64,000 bases of DNA, taken from Streptomyces sp. NBC_01216. GTDB taxonomy: Bacteria; Actinomycetota; Actinomycetes; Streptomycetales; Streptomycetaceae. Within the stretch, counting starts at the first letter, position 1. Every line of letters starts with the position of its first letter. The DNA lies in NCBI RefSeq assembly GCF_035994945.1, contig NZ_CP108677.1:6448001-6512000 (forward strand), given 5' to 3'. The notes under the pieces are model-generated. The model saw only the letters and a list, made by a program, of their open reading frames with translations, had not been told where the DNA came from and did no database searches. The position numbers and the translations under genes are program-made. Positions 1 through 7,965 of the stretch are shown in pieces.

Positions 1-1
1 A

Positions 2-241
2 GTGGGACGCATGAAGGCGTACAACTCAGACCGCGCGGCGGTGCGTTGGGAAGCGGAAGAGGCGGCGCATGAGCCGACACACGAGGGGCGTATGACCCAC
101 ATGGAGCGGGTCTGGGAGATGTGCGGCACGTCCGCGAACGGATACCACTGCCCGACCGCAGTGGCAGAAATGCTGGTGAAGGAAGCGGTGTCCGCCTTCC
201 TGGACTCGCGCACCACCCTGATCCTGGACGAGGTGGCTTGA
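2..241 (+). CDS. small phage protein, unknown
   Basis: 79 residues if the GTG at 2 is used; an ATG at 11 is equally possible, and the gene may begin before the window. It is acidic, with one Cys-Gly and a central HCP tripeptide, and no recognised domain. It ends one base before the next gene, so it belongs to the plus-strand operon of small genes that runs to about 1.6 kb. Function unknown. Confidence 0.55.
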   Translation: MGRMKAYNSDRAAVRWEAEEAAHEPTHEGRMTHMERVWEMCGTSANGYHCPTAVAEMLVKEAVSAFLDSRTTLILDEVA

Positions 242-242
242 G

Positions 243-701
243 ATGGATTTCCTCATCCCGGAACAGCGAATGTGTGACGTGTGCTGTGTCCCTCTCAACG
301 GATACAGGGGCCTCACCTTCGGGGATGTCTCCTACCGTCACCCGGATTGGGAGGGAGTCACGTGGGACCACGACGCGGCCCCTGTCCCCGTGGACCCACA
401 ACGGCTGGCTTCCATCTGTGACTTCTGCTCTTCCGGCCGCACGGTGACCGCCTTCGAGACGGTCAAGGCAATCGTCATGATTCAGGGCCCCTACACGAAT
501 GTGTTCTCCGATCCGTGGGATGCGTGCGAGCGATGCGCGGTCCACATTCGGAGGCGGACGCTGCACCTGTTGCTCGACCGTGTGGTCGCGGTACTGCCTG
601 GGGACCTCAACCGTCCACAGAGGCGGGAGCGTCGCCGTGAACTCAAGGCGCTTTACGTGAAGTTCTTTGCGGCGGAGCCGATCGAGATTGGGAAGCGTTG
701 A
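243..701 (+). CDS. Cys-rich phage protein, unknown
   Basis: 152 residues. Three Cys pairs, CDVCC near the N-terminus, CDFC near residue 60 and CERC near residue 95, suggest one or two zinc ribbons. The C-terminal third is a basic helix rich in Arg. The start follows the previous stop directly, which suggests translational coupling. It may bind nucleic acid, but no family is recognised. Confidence 0.6.
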   Translation: MDFLIPEQRMCDVCCVPLNGYRGLTFGDVSYRHPDWEGVTWDHDAAPVPVDPQRLASICDFCSSGRTVTAFETVKAIVMIQGPYTNVFSDPWDACERCAVHIRRRTLHLLLDRVVAVLPGDLNRPQRRERRRELKALYVKFFAAEPIEIGKR

Positions 702-702
702 C

Positions 703-993
703 ATGCGACCGACTGAACAGACCGTGATCCGCAACGCGGCCGACTGCTGGCGGGCGTCCGCGCCCGGCTCGAAGAAGTGGGTCTACGACGCGCACGGTCG
801 CGCGTCCCTGGTCGAGGCGGACCTGTTGGAACGGCTCGATGCTCTCGGCTGGGCCATGCGGTACGTGGACGACTGGCGGGTGTACTACCCGGAGAGCCAC
901 GCGGCTTGGGCGAAGGCCAGCGAGGAGGCCGGCCGTTCACTGGACCCGGAGAAGTGGCACCACGAGTGGGTCAAGGCAGGCAAGCCCCAATGA
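703..993 (+). CDS. small phage protein, unknown
   Basis: 96 residues starting at the ATG just after the upstream TGA. Trp and Tyr are abundant (for example WVYDAHG and VYYPESHAAW), and the C-terminus is charged. Its stop overlaps the next start as ATGA. No domain recognised; operon membership is the only context. Confidence 0.6.
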   Translation: MRPTEQTVIRNAADCWRASAPGSKKWVYDAHGRASLVEADLLERLDALGWAMRYVDDWRVYYPESHAAWAKASEEAGRSLDPEKWHHEWVKAGKPQ

Positions 994-1334
994 AGGAGGC
1001 CGCAGCCGAAAACGTGAGCCTGGTCGAGTCGCTGCGGGTGGCGGTGCCGCTTCACATGATGCAGCTCGGTTCCCGCTCACCGGAGGAGCTGCAACGGATC
1101 GCGGTGGAGTCCGCCTCGGTCATCGGTTCCCAAGGGGACGTGTTGCAGTTCCGGTCCCCGAAGCGAGGCGAGACGGCGAAGGCGTTCAACGGCCTCGCAC
1201 GTGGGCTCGCTGCTGCCGCCCTGATCGCCTGGGGCGGTGCCACCTTCGCCGGCCTGCACTGGTGCACGGTCCGACGCTGTCCGGGTCCTGATGCCGAACA
1301 CCCCAATCCCACAGAAGGAAAGACGCATGAGTGA
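990..1334 (+). CDS. small phage membrane protein, unknown
   Basis: 114 residues, start overlapping the previous stop (ATGA). The N-terminal 70 residues look soluble. Residues about 72-92 (Ala/Leu/Gly-rich) form one likely membrane span, followed by a short Cys-containing tail. The 3' end overlaps the next gene by 8 bases. Function unknown. Confidence 0.55.
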   Translation: MKEAAAENVSLVESLRVAVPLHMMQLGSRSPEELQRIAVESASVIGSQGDVLQFRSPKRGETAKAFNGLARGLAAAALIAWGGATFAGLHWCTVRRCPGPDAEHPNPTEGKTHE

Positions 1335-1596
1335 TATCGACCTGTCCCGTTATCCCTGCCCTGTCGAAGAGTGTGACTTCTTCTTGGAGATGACCGTCCC
1401 CATGTACCTGGATGTCTGGGCGGACGAGGACGGGGCGGCGCACTTCACGTTCGCCGGAAGCGACACGCCCACCTTCTTTAGCTGCGGGGGGGAAGAAGCG
1501 CATGGGGTGTTGGACTTCCCCACGATTCTCGTGAACCAGGTAACGGAACGTCTCAACCTTGCTGAGACGGCGATGCACGAGGAGAACTACGGCTAA
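1327..1596 (+). CDS. small acidic phage protein, unknown
   Basis: 89 residues, starting at the ATG in ACGCATGAG inside the end of the previous gene, with GAAGGAAAG upstream as ribosome site. It has a CPVEEC motif near residue 11, acidic and aromatic stretches, and no recognised domain. It is last in the operon and is followed by a strong hairpin terminator. Confidence 0.6.
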   Translation: MSDIDLSRYPCPVEECDFFLEMTVPMYLDVWADEDGAAHFTFAGSDTPTFFSCGGEEAHGVLDFPTILVNQVTERLNLAETAMHEENYG

Positions 1597-1616
1597 CCGG
1601 ATTCGGTGGCTTTGAT

Positions 1617-1645
1617 GAGGGCCCGGCTTCGGCCGGGCCCTTTGT
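1617..1645 (+). terminator. Rho-independent terminator
   Basis: GGGCCCGGC and GCCGGGCCC pair across a TTC loop and are followed by TTTG. It ends the operon of small genes and separates it from lsr2. Confidence 0.8.
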
Positions 1646-1689
1646 CATGGCTGATCGAAACACGATCAGACGGATAGAGGGATACACGC

Positions 1690-2457
1690 ATGGCTAAGAA
1701 GCAGGTCACGACCTACATTGACGACCTCGACGGCACGGAGTCCACTGACCCGCGCGAGATCCGAACGGTTGACTTCGGGATCGACGGGGCGCTGTACGAG
1801 ATCGACCTGACCGACGCGAACGCGGACCAGCTCCGCGAACTCCTCGCCCCCTACAAGGAAGCCGCACGCCGAACGGGCCAAGGGCAGACCCAGGCCGGCC
1901 GTCCCGAGGCCCGTCCTTCGGTCCGCGGTGGTGACGCCCTGAACGCGAAGACGGTCCGGGCCTGGGCGAAGGAGCACGGGTACGAGCTGAACGATCGTGG
2001 CCGCATCCCGGAGCACATCCAGCAGGCGTACCGCGCCGCCACAGCCGGGCGCTCCTCGACCCGCGTTGAAGTGACGGAGGAGCAGAAGGCGGTCGAGGCC
2101 GTGAAAGGTGTCGGGCCCGTCATCGCGAGCGAAGAGGAGGCGGCGAAGCACTACGAGGAGCTTCCCGTCCCGGCCGGACGGGAGAAGAACTGGGCGAAGC
2201 GTGAAGGCTCCGGATGCGAGCGGACGCACCGCATCGCAGAGATGACGCTCATGGAGCGGATCGACGCGCTGACCCCCTTCAACCTCAAGGTTCTTGGACA
2301 GCTCACGGGAGACATCCCGGTCAAGAACGGAAAGGTGAAGGGGCTTGGTACGTCCGGGGCCCGTCTCCTGAACTTCGAGTTCATTGATAGCGATTCGAAG
2401 GTGACACCGTTCGGTCGGTATGCCTACCGCGTCCACGCGCAGAAGGCGAACGCATAG
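1690..2457 (+). CDS. lsr2: phage Lsr2-like nucleoid protein, extended
   Basis: The first 120 residues match Lsr2: an N-terminal oligomerisation part opening MAKKQVTTYIDDLDG, a variable Gln/Arg-rich linker, and a C-terminal DNA-binding part (KTVRAWAKEHGYEL, then the RGRIP hook that enters the minor groove of AT-rich DNA). Lsr2 silences foreign AT-rich DNA in actinobacteria; prophage versions such as CgpS of Corynebacterium CGP3 keep prophages silent. Unlike the usual 105-120 residues, this protein has 255. The extra 130 residues are acidic, then end in a compact segment with no family I recognise. It stands alone between two hairpins, suggesting its own promoter. Inference: it helps silence the prophage or its cargo, or competes with host Lsr2. 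Confidence 0.88.
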   Translation: MAKKQVTTYIDDLDGTESTDPREIRTVDFGIDGALYEIDLTDANADQLRELLAPYKEAARRTGQGQTQAGRPEARPSVRGGDALNAKTVRAWAKEHGYELNDRGRIPEHIQQAYRAATAGRSSTRVEVTEEQKAVEAVKGVGPVIASEEEAAKHYEELPVPAGREKNWAKREGSGCERTHRIAEMTLMERIDALTPFNLKVLGQLTGDIPVKNGKVKGLGTSGARLLNFEFIDSDSKVTPFGRYAYRVHAQKANA

Positions 2458-2477
2458 CGCACCGATGGCTTTTGGTC

Positions 2478-2500
2478 GGGGCCGTCCGTTAGGGCGGCCC
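2478..2500 (+). terminator. hairpin after lsr2
   Basis: GGGGCCGTCC and GGGCGGCCC pair around GTTA with one mismatch. The T-run is weak, so this may be an attenuator rather than a full terminator. Confidence 0.5.
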
Positions 2501-2533
2501 TGTAGCCATGATCTATCGGTCACAGGAGGACAG

Positions 2534-2716
2534 ATGGCGAGAAAAGTCATTGAGGCTGTTGTATGTGATGCCTGTTCAGTAACGGGCAAAGAGCGGACTG
2601 GAGTTGTCGAGCTTGCTATAGGCTCGGCACGCTATGACCTGTGCCAGGAGCACGGCGATAAGTTCGCGGCCTATTTCGAAGACCTGTTCGGTTCAGTCGC
2701 GAGTGTTGCGGCATAA
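2534..2716 (+). CDS. small zinc-ribbon-like phage protein
   Basis: 60 residues, start chosen from AGGAGG 4 bases upstream of ATG. CDAC near residue 11 and CQEH near residue 38 could bind one zinc. A similar Cys-x2-Cys then Cys-x2-His layout occurs in small actinobacterial proteins next to Lsr2, but the function is unknown. It is followed closely by the DUF3987-like gene. Confidence 0.65.
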   Translation: MARKVIEAVVCDACSVTGKERTGVVELAIGSARYDLCQEHGDKFAAYFEDLFGSVASVAA

Positions 2717-2733
2717 GGGGAGAGAAGCAACAA

Positions 2734-4200
2734 GTGACCACGTTCAAGGCAATGCAGTACGGCCCCCTGGGTAAGGCGGTTGCGGCGGCGATGCCGCATA
2801 CCGAGGCGGACCCGATCGGCGTGTACGCCGCCACGCTGTCCCTGTGGTCTGCGGCCGTCAATGGCCACGTGCTACAGCCGAACGGGCGGCCCACAGTGTT
2901 CTGGTCTGCGCTCGTGGGCAGGTCCAAGCTGGGACGAAAGGGCTTCGCCCTGGCGACCGCCCGCGCCATCGTGGACCCATCCATCGGGCCCTTCCTGGCA
3001 ACCAGGAGTCGCAAGGGGATCAGCTCCGGGCCGGCACTCGTGACCACGCTCTTCGAGGTCGAGCAGGAGTCGCTTACCTCCGAGGACGGCCGGGACGGCC
3101 GCGTCATGATCTCGGAGGACGAGTGGGCATCGGTCCTCAAGCGGGCGAACCGGGACGCCACCTATCACGATCAGCTCATCAACGCATGGGACGGGGCGCC
3201 CATCGCAAACACCACCAAGGGCAAGGGCGGGAAGCGCGAGGAGCAGCGGATCGAGACTCCGCTTCTCGGCTACCACGTCCACATCCAGCCGGGCCGCTGG
3301 GCTCCGCTCGTGAAGCCGGAGCACGCGCTCGGGGGTGCCTTCAACCGCATCCCGCACTTCATCGTGGACAAGTCGAAGAACCTCCCCTCCCACATCAAGC
3401 GACCTCTGGACGCAGTGAAGGAGACCCCCGCTCTCACCCGCGCCTACCGCTGGGCGCGGGAGAAGGTCCGTGAAATGGAGCTGTCCCCGGAGGCAGCGGC
3501 CCGCCACGATGCCTACCGCCTGGAGTTCGATGACCGCATGGCATCGCTTCCCGAGAACGTCTCCTGCTTCATCGAGCGCGGGGACGAGAACCTGCTTCGG
3601 ATCGCCTGCCTCCTGGTGGCCGCCGAGCGAAAGACCGTGATCTCACTCAAGGCGTGGGAGGCGGCGCACGCGATGATCGAGTACTCGATGGCGTGCACGG
3701 AGAAGCTGATCAACGAGGCCCAGCAGGGCACCGGCCGACAGATGAAGTCGGTCGAGCAGATCATCCGGGAGTCACTCACCCGCTACGGCGGAGAGGCCAC
3801 CCGGACCCTGATCCTGCGGTCCCTGGGGACGCGAGGCAATGCGGACTCCATGGAAGCGGCCATCGAGAAGATGCCCGACGTAGTCATGGAGAAACGGCCG
3901 GGCTCCGCCAAGGGTGGGCCGAAGCCGGTGGTCGTTCGGTTCGTGGACGCGACGCGTGAGCACGAGCGGCCGGCCGTGCAGCAGGCCCAGCAGGACGACG
4001 TCTCCCAGGAGCACGACACGGGCGAGGAGCGGCCAAAGCTGACGGTCGTTCCGGCTCAGCAGAAGCGGGCTGCAAAGCGCCCGCCAGCCAGGAATGCGAC
4101 GGAGTCGGCCAAGAAGACGGCCCCGCGGAAGCGGGCAGCCAAGAAGGTTGCCGAACCTCCGAAGCGGGAGAGCAGTAATCCGCTCGCCGGGCTCCTGTGA
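2734..4200 (+). CDS. DUF3987-like phage protein
   Basis: 488 residues from a GTG with GGGGAGAG upstream. Residues 1-330 resemble the DUF3987 family found in phage and plasmid primase-helicase proteins: an N-terminal VGRSKLGRKG segment where related ATPases carry a P-loop, then a helical region containing ISEDEWASVLKR and LLGYHVHIQPG. The canonical Walker A GxxGxGK[ST] is not intact, so ATP use is doubtful. The C-terminal 110 residues are a Lys/Ala/Pro-rich basic tail, as in DNA-binding proteins. It lies after lsr2 and before a terminator, apart from the main replication genes. A role in replication or DNA handling is inferred. Confidence 0.6.
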   Translation: MTTFKAMQYGPLGKAVAAAMPHTEADPIGVYAATLSLWSAAVNGHVLQPNGRPTVFWSALVGRSKLGRKGFALATARAIVDPSIGPFLATRSRKGISSGPALVTTLFEVEQESLTSEDGRDGRVMISEDEWASVLKRANRDATYHDQLINAWDGAPIANTTKGKGGKREEQRIETPLLGYHVHIQPGRWAPLVKPEHALGGAFNRIPHFIVDKSKNLPSHIKRPLDAVKETPALTRAYRWAREKVREMELSPEAAARHDAYRLEFDDRMASLPENVSCFIERGDENLLRIACLLVAAERKTVISLKAWEAAHAMIEYSMACTEKLINEAQQGTGRQMKSVEQIIRESLTRYGGEATRTLILRSLGTRGNADSMEAAIEKMPDVVMEKRPGSAKGGPKPVVVRFVDATREHERPAVQQAQQDDVSQEHDTGEERPKLTVVPAQQKRAAKRPPARNATESAKKTAPRKRAAKKVAEPPKRESSNPLAGLL

Positions 4201-4222
4201 GCCCAAACCAGATGCCACAGAG

Positions 4223-4254
4223 GCGGCCCGCACGATTCGTGCAGGGCCGCTTTT
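4223..4254 (+). terminator. Rho-independent terminator
   Basis: GCGGCCCGCACG pairs with CGTGC-A-GGGCCGC (one bulge) and is followed by TTTTCT. It ends the DUF3987-like gene and insulates the following moron. Confidence 0.85.
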
Positions 4255-4365
4255 CTGTACTGGTGAGCAAGTGGAACGATGGACGATGGAAGGAGTGAAG
4301 ACGATGGGTCGATATGCTTTGGAAACCGGCTGCGTCAGTGGCGGTCAGCGGGATACCTTCCCGGG

Positions 4366-5109
4366 GTGACTGCGAACACTACTCCGCCCGTAGAGGCTGC
4401 TGCCCTACGCCTGCTCCCCACTCCCGAACTGGGGATGTTGTTGCTCGATCGGTTGGCGAAGGACTCGTTCTTCCTCCCACAGAACATCACGGCGGAGGCA
4501 AGGATGGCTTTCCGTGGTGAACCTGATGAGGGTGCGCTCGTGGACCGCGTCTGTGAAGCCTGGGCGTGGTTGGAGTCGAAGGCGCTGGTCAGTCAGGTCG
4601 GCGCCAAGACGAGTGACTTTCGGCGGGTAACGACGGAGGGGCGCCAGCTGCTTGCTGACCCCGCAGCACTGGTCAGGCTTGCCGCTTCTGATCGCCTGGC
4701 AGGACCGATGCACACTGTCCTAGAAGGGCATGTGCGGACGAACTTTCAGCTTGGCCAGTATGAGACTGCTTGCTTCGCGGCGATGAAGGAAGTGGAGGTC
4801 GCGGTACGGGATGCCGCTGGACTCGGACACTCTGAGCTCGGTGTGAACCTCATGCGAACAGCCTTCAAGCCTCATAACAACGGGACTGGCGGCGGACCAC
4901 TGGCCGATGCCGGAGCCGAGGGCGGTGAGCAGGCTGCCATGGCGGCGCTCTTCGCGGGATCGATCGGCGCGTTCAAGAATCCGACGAGCCACCGCACAGT
5001 GACCTTCGATGATCCTATGGAAGCGGCCGAGGTCATCCAGCTTGCCGACCTCCTTCTCCGTCTCGTGGACAAGGCCAAGGCACGGAGGGCTGAGGCAGCG
5101 CGTGAGTAA
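4366..5109 (+). CDS. TIGR02391 (Ymh) family protein, phage moron
   Basis: 247 residues from the GTG at 4366; an in-frame ATG at 4279 would add 29 poorly composed residues. The C-terminal half carries the TIGR02391/Ymh signature: GQYETACFAAMKEVEVAVRD, GVNLMRTAFKP, AALFAGSIGAFKNPTSHR. The R..KNPxxHR helix resembles HEPN-type RNase folds, and relatives occur beside restriction and abortive-infection genes. The gene has its own terminators on both sides, so it is a self-contained unit that a lysogen could express; exclusion of other phages is a plausible inference. There is no clear Shine-Dalgarno site; ATACCTT lies a few bases before the GTG, so a leaderless mRNA is possible. Confidence 0.8.
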   Translation: MTANTTPPVEAAALRLLPTPELGMLLLDRLAKDSFFLPQNITAEARMAFRGEPDEGALVDRVCEAWAWLESKALVSQVGAKTSDFRRVTTEGRQLLADPAALVRLAASDRLAGPMHTVLEGHVRTNFQLGQYETACFAAMKEVEVAVRDAAGLGHSELGVNLMRTAFKPHNNGTGGGPLADAGAEGGEQAAMAALFAGSIGAFKNPTSHRTVTFDDPMEAAEVIQLADLLLRLVDKAKARRAEAARE

Positions 5110-5114
5110 ACAGA

Positions 5115-5159
5115 AAATGACCCCCGGCCATCCCTACACGGGATGGCCGGGGGTCATTT
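5115..5159. terminator. bidirectional 20-bp hairpin terminator
   Basis: Two perfect 20-base arms (5115-5134 and 5140-5159) around TACAC, with AAAA before and TTTC-GTTTTC after. It lies between convergent transcripts, the moron gene and the late operon. Confidence 0.92.
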
Positions 5160-5487
5160 CGTTTTCGAGCCTATGATTCATGCACGCGCCGGTGTTCTCC
5201 ATCTTTCCGAGCAGTACCCTTGCTACCCGAAAAGCCCCGAGAGGCATGGAGCCCTCGGCCGGCGAGGCCGGTCGGGGGCTCTGTATGCACGAGCTACAGG
5301 GGATCGATGAATCGATCCCATATGAACCGGCCGAGTAGATATCGACCAACGCCGATGATCATTCGACCGACCATTAGTAGCCCATTAAACCAAGTGAATG
5401 ACGTACTACTCGTGTCGCTCACTCGTTCTCCTTACGTCGGAAACAGTGGCATGGACCGCCGCTATCTCCGTGGAGACAAGGTCTACT
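5160..5487. other. 328-bp gap between convergent units
   Basis: No credible gene. It holds a GC-rich hairpin at about 5249-5282 (GAGCCC and GGGCTC ends), probably terminating the late operon from the right. There is also a 9-bp palindrome, GGGATCGAT-GA-ATCGATCCC, at 5300-5319, and an AT-richer tract at 5335-5440. The palindrome looks like a protein-binding site; its partner is unknown. Confidence 0.5.
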
Positions 5488-5739
5488 TTACGCCCTTCGA
5501 GTCGATTCATACTCGGCGAGTCGCAGGTGCAGCTCGGCGAGCTTGTCGGTGGGTGGTGTCTTGTGCAGGGCCGTGACCGTCTTCTGGTCCTCAACCCGCT
5601 GGGCGACCTCTGCACCACCGAGCAGTGCGAGGGAGAACGGGATCAGAGCCTCCCAGGGGATGTCCGGGAACTGAACGACCAGCCAGGGAGTGAGGGCGGC
5701 CAGGGCGCCGAGCAGGCGCACGACGTGCTTACGGAACAT
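5488..5739 (-). CDS. holin-like membrane protein
   Basis: 83 residues, start at 5739 with AGGAGGTCACCC just upstream. Two hydrophobic spans (about residues 8-22 and 29-43) are separated by the turn PDIPWEAL and followed by a charged helical tail, the usual small holin layout. It overlaps the endolysin stop by 11 bases and is last in the late operon. Expected role: timed membrane pores that release the endolysin. Confidence 0.75.
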   Translation of the reverse strand: MFRKHVVRLLGALAALTPWLVVQFPDIPWEALIPFSLALLGGAEVAQRVEDQKTVTALHKTPPTDKLAELHLRLAEYESTRRA

Positions 5740-7039
5740 GGGTGACCTCCTGGGTCGGAATGACGAGCTGGGGGACAACGGGGACATGAGTGGGCTTGGA
5801 GACCTCGGGGTGGACGGGAGCCGGCACGTCCGACTTCGGCTCCTCGGGCTTGGCCTCGACGTCCGGCTTCGGCTCCTCGGTCGGCTTCGGGTCGGGCTTC
5901 GGGGTCAGCTTGTCGAGCTTCCCGGAGACCTCGTGGAGCTTGTCCTTGACCTCTCGCAGCTCCTCCTCGATCCGGGCCAGACGGTCATCCCGTGAGGGCT
6001 TCTGAATCGGAGGCGCAACAGGCTTCGAAGGACGGGACTGCTCACGAGGCTTCCACTCCTTCACCGCAGTTGGCGTGACCGCGTGCTTACCGGCCTGGAC
6101 CTTCACCTTCTGACCGGGGTAGATCAGGTGGGGGTTGGCGGCCAGGCCCGCGTTCCAACTCACGAGCTGTGCCAGGCTGACCCCGAAGCGGTTAGCGATC
6201 GAGGACAGTGAGTCGCCCTTGGCGACCGTGTACGTGCCCCTGTTGGTCGGAGGGGCCGGAGGCTTCGGCTTCTCAACGGGAGGCGTCGGCTTCTCCGGCC
6301 GGACCGGCGGGACGGGCTTGTCCGGAACGTTGATCTCCTGGTCCGGGTAGACCACGTTCGGGTTCTTGATGTCGGGGTTGGCGGCCAGGAGTGCCGCCAG
6401 GGAGACGCCGAGCAGCGCGGCGATAGCGCCGAGCGTCTGCCCCTTCCTCACCTTGTACTTGTTCCTGGGGGTACCCGTGGAGTCACCCGAGTTGGAGGCC
6501 GGTGCCGTTGCGGCAGCCGCGTACTTGAAGCCTGCCTTGCCCTTCTTCGAGGGGTCCGCGGTGACGATGCCCTCGGTGTACTGCGGCAGCCCGTAGCCGT
6601 GAACGTACGCGTCTCGGCGGCGGCGCTTGCGGGCCATGACGCCGTTGCCGTTCGCGTCGTTCGTCAGTGAGGTGTTGCCCTCGTAGGTGTAGATGTAGGT
6701 CTCGTCGTAGGCGTAGCAGATGCCCGTGTGGGTACTGCCTGATGTGCCGTAGATGACCTGGGCCCCGATCGCGGGGTACTCGCTCCACCGCGACCGCTGC
6801 TTGAACCACTGCATCGCGGTCCACACGCTTGCGGTTCGCGGGAAGAGACTCGCGACGCCTGCCTTCATGGCGACCCACGAGACCCACGTTGCGCACCACG
6901 GCTGGTAGTTCGACCATTCGAGTCCGGGTACCTGGCCGCTGTACTTCTGGTGGCCGGATGGACGTTCGCCTGGAGCGCGTTCGGCGCGGTAGCCGACCTC
7001 CCCCTTGGCGATGGACAGAACCTTGGAAGTCTGACTCAT
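5729..7039 (-). CDS. endolysin: CHAP plus two LysM
   Basis: 436 residues. Residues 1-165 are a CHAP amidase/peptidase domain with candidate catalytic Cys49 (QPWCATW) and His104 (GSTHTG). Two LysM peptidoglycan-binding repeats follow (about 193-240, KYKVRKGQTLGAIAAL, and about 268-315, TYTVAKGDSLSSIANRF). The final 110 residues are a Lys/Glu coiled segment and a Pro-rich tail. No signal peptide, so export depends on the holin. AAGGAGG precedes the ATG. It differs from the tape-measure CHAP, giving the phage at least two wall hydrolases. Confidence 0.9.
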   Translation of the reverse strand: MSQTSKVLSIAKGEVGYRAERAPGERPSGHQKYSGQVPGLEWSNYQPWCATWVSWVAMKAGVASLFPRTASVWTAMQWFKQRSRWSEYPAIGAQVIYGTSGSTHTGICYAYDETYIYTYEGNTSLTNDANGNGVMARKRRRRDAYVHGYGLPQYTEGIVTADPSKKGKAGFKYAAAATAPASNSGDSTGTPRNKYKVRKGQTLGAIAALLGVSLAALLAANPDIKNPNVVYPDQEINVPDKPVPPVRPEKPTPPVEKPKPPAPPTNRGTYTVAKGDSLSSIANRFGVSLAQLVSWNAGLAANPHLIYPGQKVKVQAGKHAVTPTAVKEWKPREQSRPSKPVAPPIQKPSRDDRLARIEEELREVKDKLHEVSGKLDKLTPKPDPKPTEEPKPDVEAKPEEPKSDVPAPVHPEVSKPTHVPVVPQLVIPTQEVTHVP

Positions 7040-7049
7040 GTTGCCTCCT

Positions 7050-7100
7050 TTTGGGCATGAAAAAAGGGCCCGCCCTCATGGGGAGCCCTGCGCAACAACT
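7050..7100 (-). terminator. hairpin and T-run before endolysin
   Basis: On the minus strand an imperfect hairpin (GGGCTCCCC with GGGCGGGCCC) is followed by TTTTTT, then ATGCCCAAAAGGAGG. The same 'T-run then GCCCAAA' layout recurs at four other late-operon gaps. It could limit read-through into the lysis genes. Confidence 0.55.
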
Positions 7101-7111
7101 GGATTCGGTGA

Positions 7112-7121
7112 GTTAGTTCAT
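7112..7121 (+). repeat. GTTAGTTCAT motif, copy 1
   Basis: Exact copy, extended GTGAGTTAGTTCATTCAG, at the 3' end of the small membrane-protein gene (minus strand: TGAATGAACTAAC). Confidence 0.7.
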
Positions 7122-7399
7122 TCAGTGCGTTGCAAAATGATCAGCCGCTCTGGGTCGATCGCGGTAAGTATCTGGATCAGCCGGGCGTTCTCCTGCTCGA
7201 TCCGCTTGAGGCGGTCCTTGATCTCGGTCAGGTCGAGTTCCAGCCGGTCTCCGCGGGCCTTCTGTGCCTCGGCTTCCGCCTTCCAGACCTCGGCGGTCTT
7301 GGCTTCGCGGGTTGCGCGAACGACGACCAGGCCGCCAACGATCGTCGCGAGGATTCCGCACAGTCCGAATGTGTTGAGGATCAGCGTCGTCGTATTCAC
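7118..7399 (-). CDS. single-span membrane protein with coiled coil
   Basis: 93 residues from a GTG overlapping the upstream stop. Residues 5-27 form one membrane span (LNTFGLCGILATIVGGLVVV). The rest is a heptad-like coiled coil (EAEAQKARGDRLELDLTEIKDRLKRIEQENARL). It sits just before the endolysin, where a second holin, antiholin or spanin-like protein is often found; which of these it is cannot be told from sequence. Confidence 0.65.
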   Translation of the reverse strand: MNTTTLILNTFGLCGILATIVGGLVVVRATREAKTAEVWKAEAEAQKARGDRLELDLTEIKDRLKRIEQENARLIQILTAIDPERLIILQRTE

Positions 7400-7965
7400 G
7401 CACCCAACCCCTTGGCGTCAGGGGCGATCTGGATGGCACCGAAAGAATTCATCGACCAGTTCTCGTTCGAGGACGTGGCCTGAGTCCACGTTCCGCCCCA
7501 GCCGGTAACGGAGGCGAACACGTGGAACCCTTCCGGTATGTGGACCAAGCCGGAAAGGTTGACGCTGACGTACGAGCCAATAATCTTTGTCGTGGTTAGC
7601 GACTTGATGGCATCGCTGTAACTGTCATCCTCTGGTGCCTGTGTGCTCGCCAGGGTGTAAAGGGTTACTGACTTCTTGCCGTCCATGTCGCTCGGCGGCC
7701 GGAACGTCAGATTGGCCGTGACGAAGTACGTTCCGGTCGAAGGGCATCGAAATCTGACCATGTCAGTAGAACTCCAGCCGTGGCGCTGAAAATCCCACAT
7801 GTCCCATTTCACTCGTGCCCGACTGGAGAAGCTGGTTATGGACTCGGCCCCCTTGACACGGAAAGCGCTGGGGGCGGCGAGTTGCTTGCTATTCTCGTAG
7901 AGGTAGGGATTAAGGTCCGAGGCCGCGACGAGTTGCCGCGAGGACCAGGCGGAGTAGGTGAGCAT
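7396..7965 (-). CDS. minor tail protein, C1q-like domain
   Basis: 189 residues. After a 35-residue lead it has a beta-rich pattern (FRVKGAESITSF, then FRCPSTGTYFVTANLTFR, then GLVHIPEGFHVFASVTGWGG) like the C1q/TNF-type jelly roll of phage receptor-binding proteins. The next gene upstream carries two more copies. It probably forms a trimeric tip that touches the host surface. Confidence 0.65.
   Translation of the reverse strand: MLTYSAWSSRQLVAASDLNPYLYENSKQLAAPSAFRVKGAESITSFSSRARVKWDMWDFQRHGWSSTDMVRFRCPSTGTYFVTANLTFRPPSDMDGKKSVTLYTLASTQAPEDDSYSDAIKSLTTTKIIGSYVSVNLSGLVHIPEGFHVFASVTGWGGTWTQATSSNENWSMNSFGAIQIAPDAKGLGA

Noticed and set aside
4279..4365. ATG at 4279 as start of the TIGR02391 gene
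   Set aside because: The added residues (MDDGRSEDDGSICFGN...) lack family similarity and overlap promoter-like sequence; the GTG at 4366 is preferred, though not proven.
5115..5159. 20-bp inverted repeat as an attachment or IS end
   Set aside because: Position after a stop codon, short loop and flanking A/T runs fit a terminator; nothing transposase-like is nearby.
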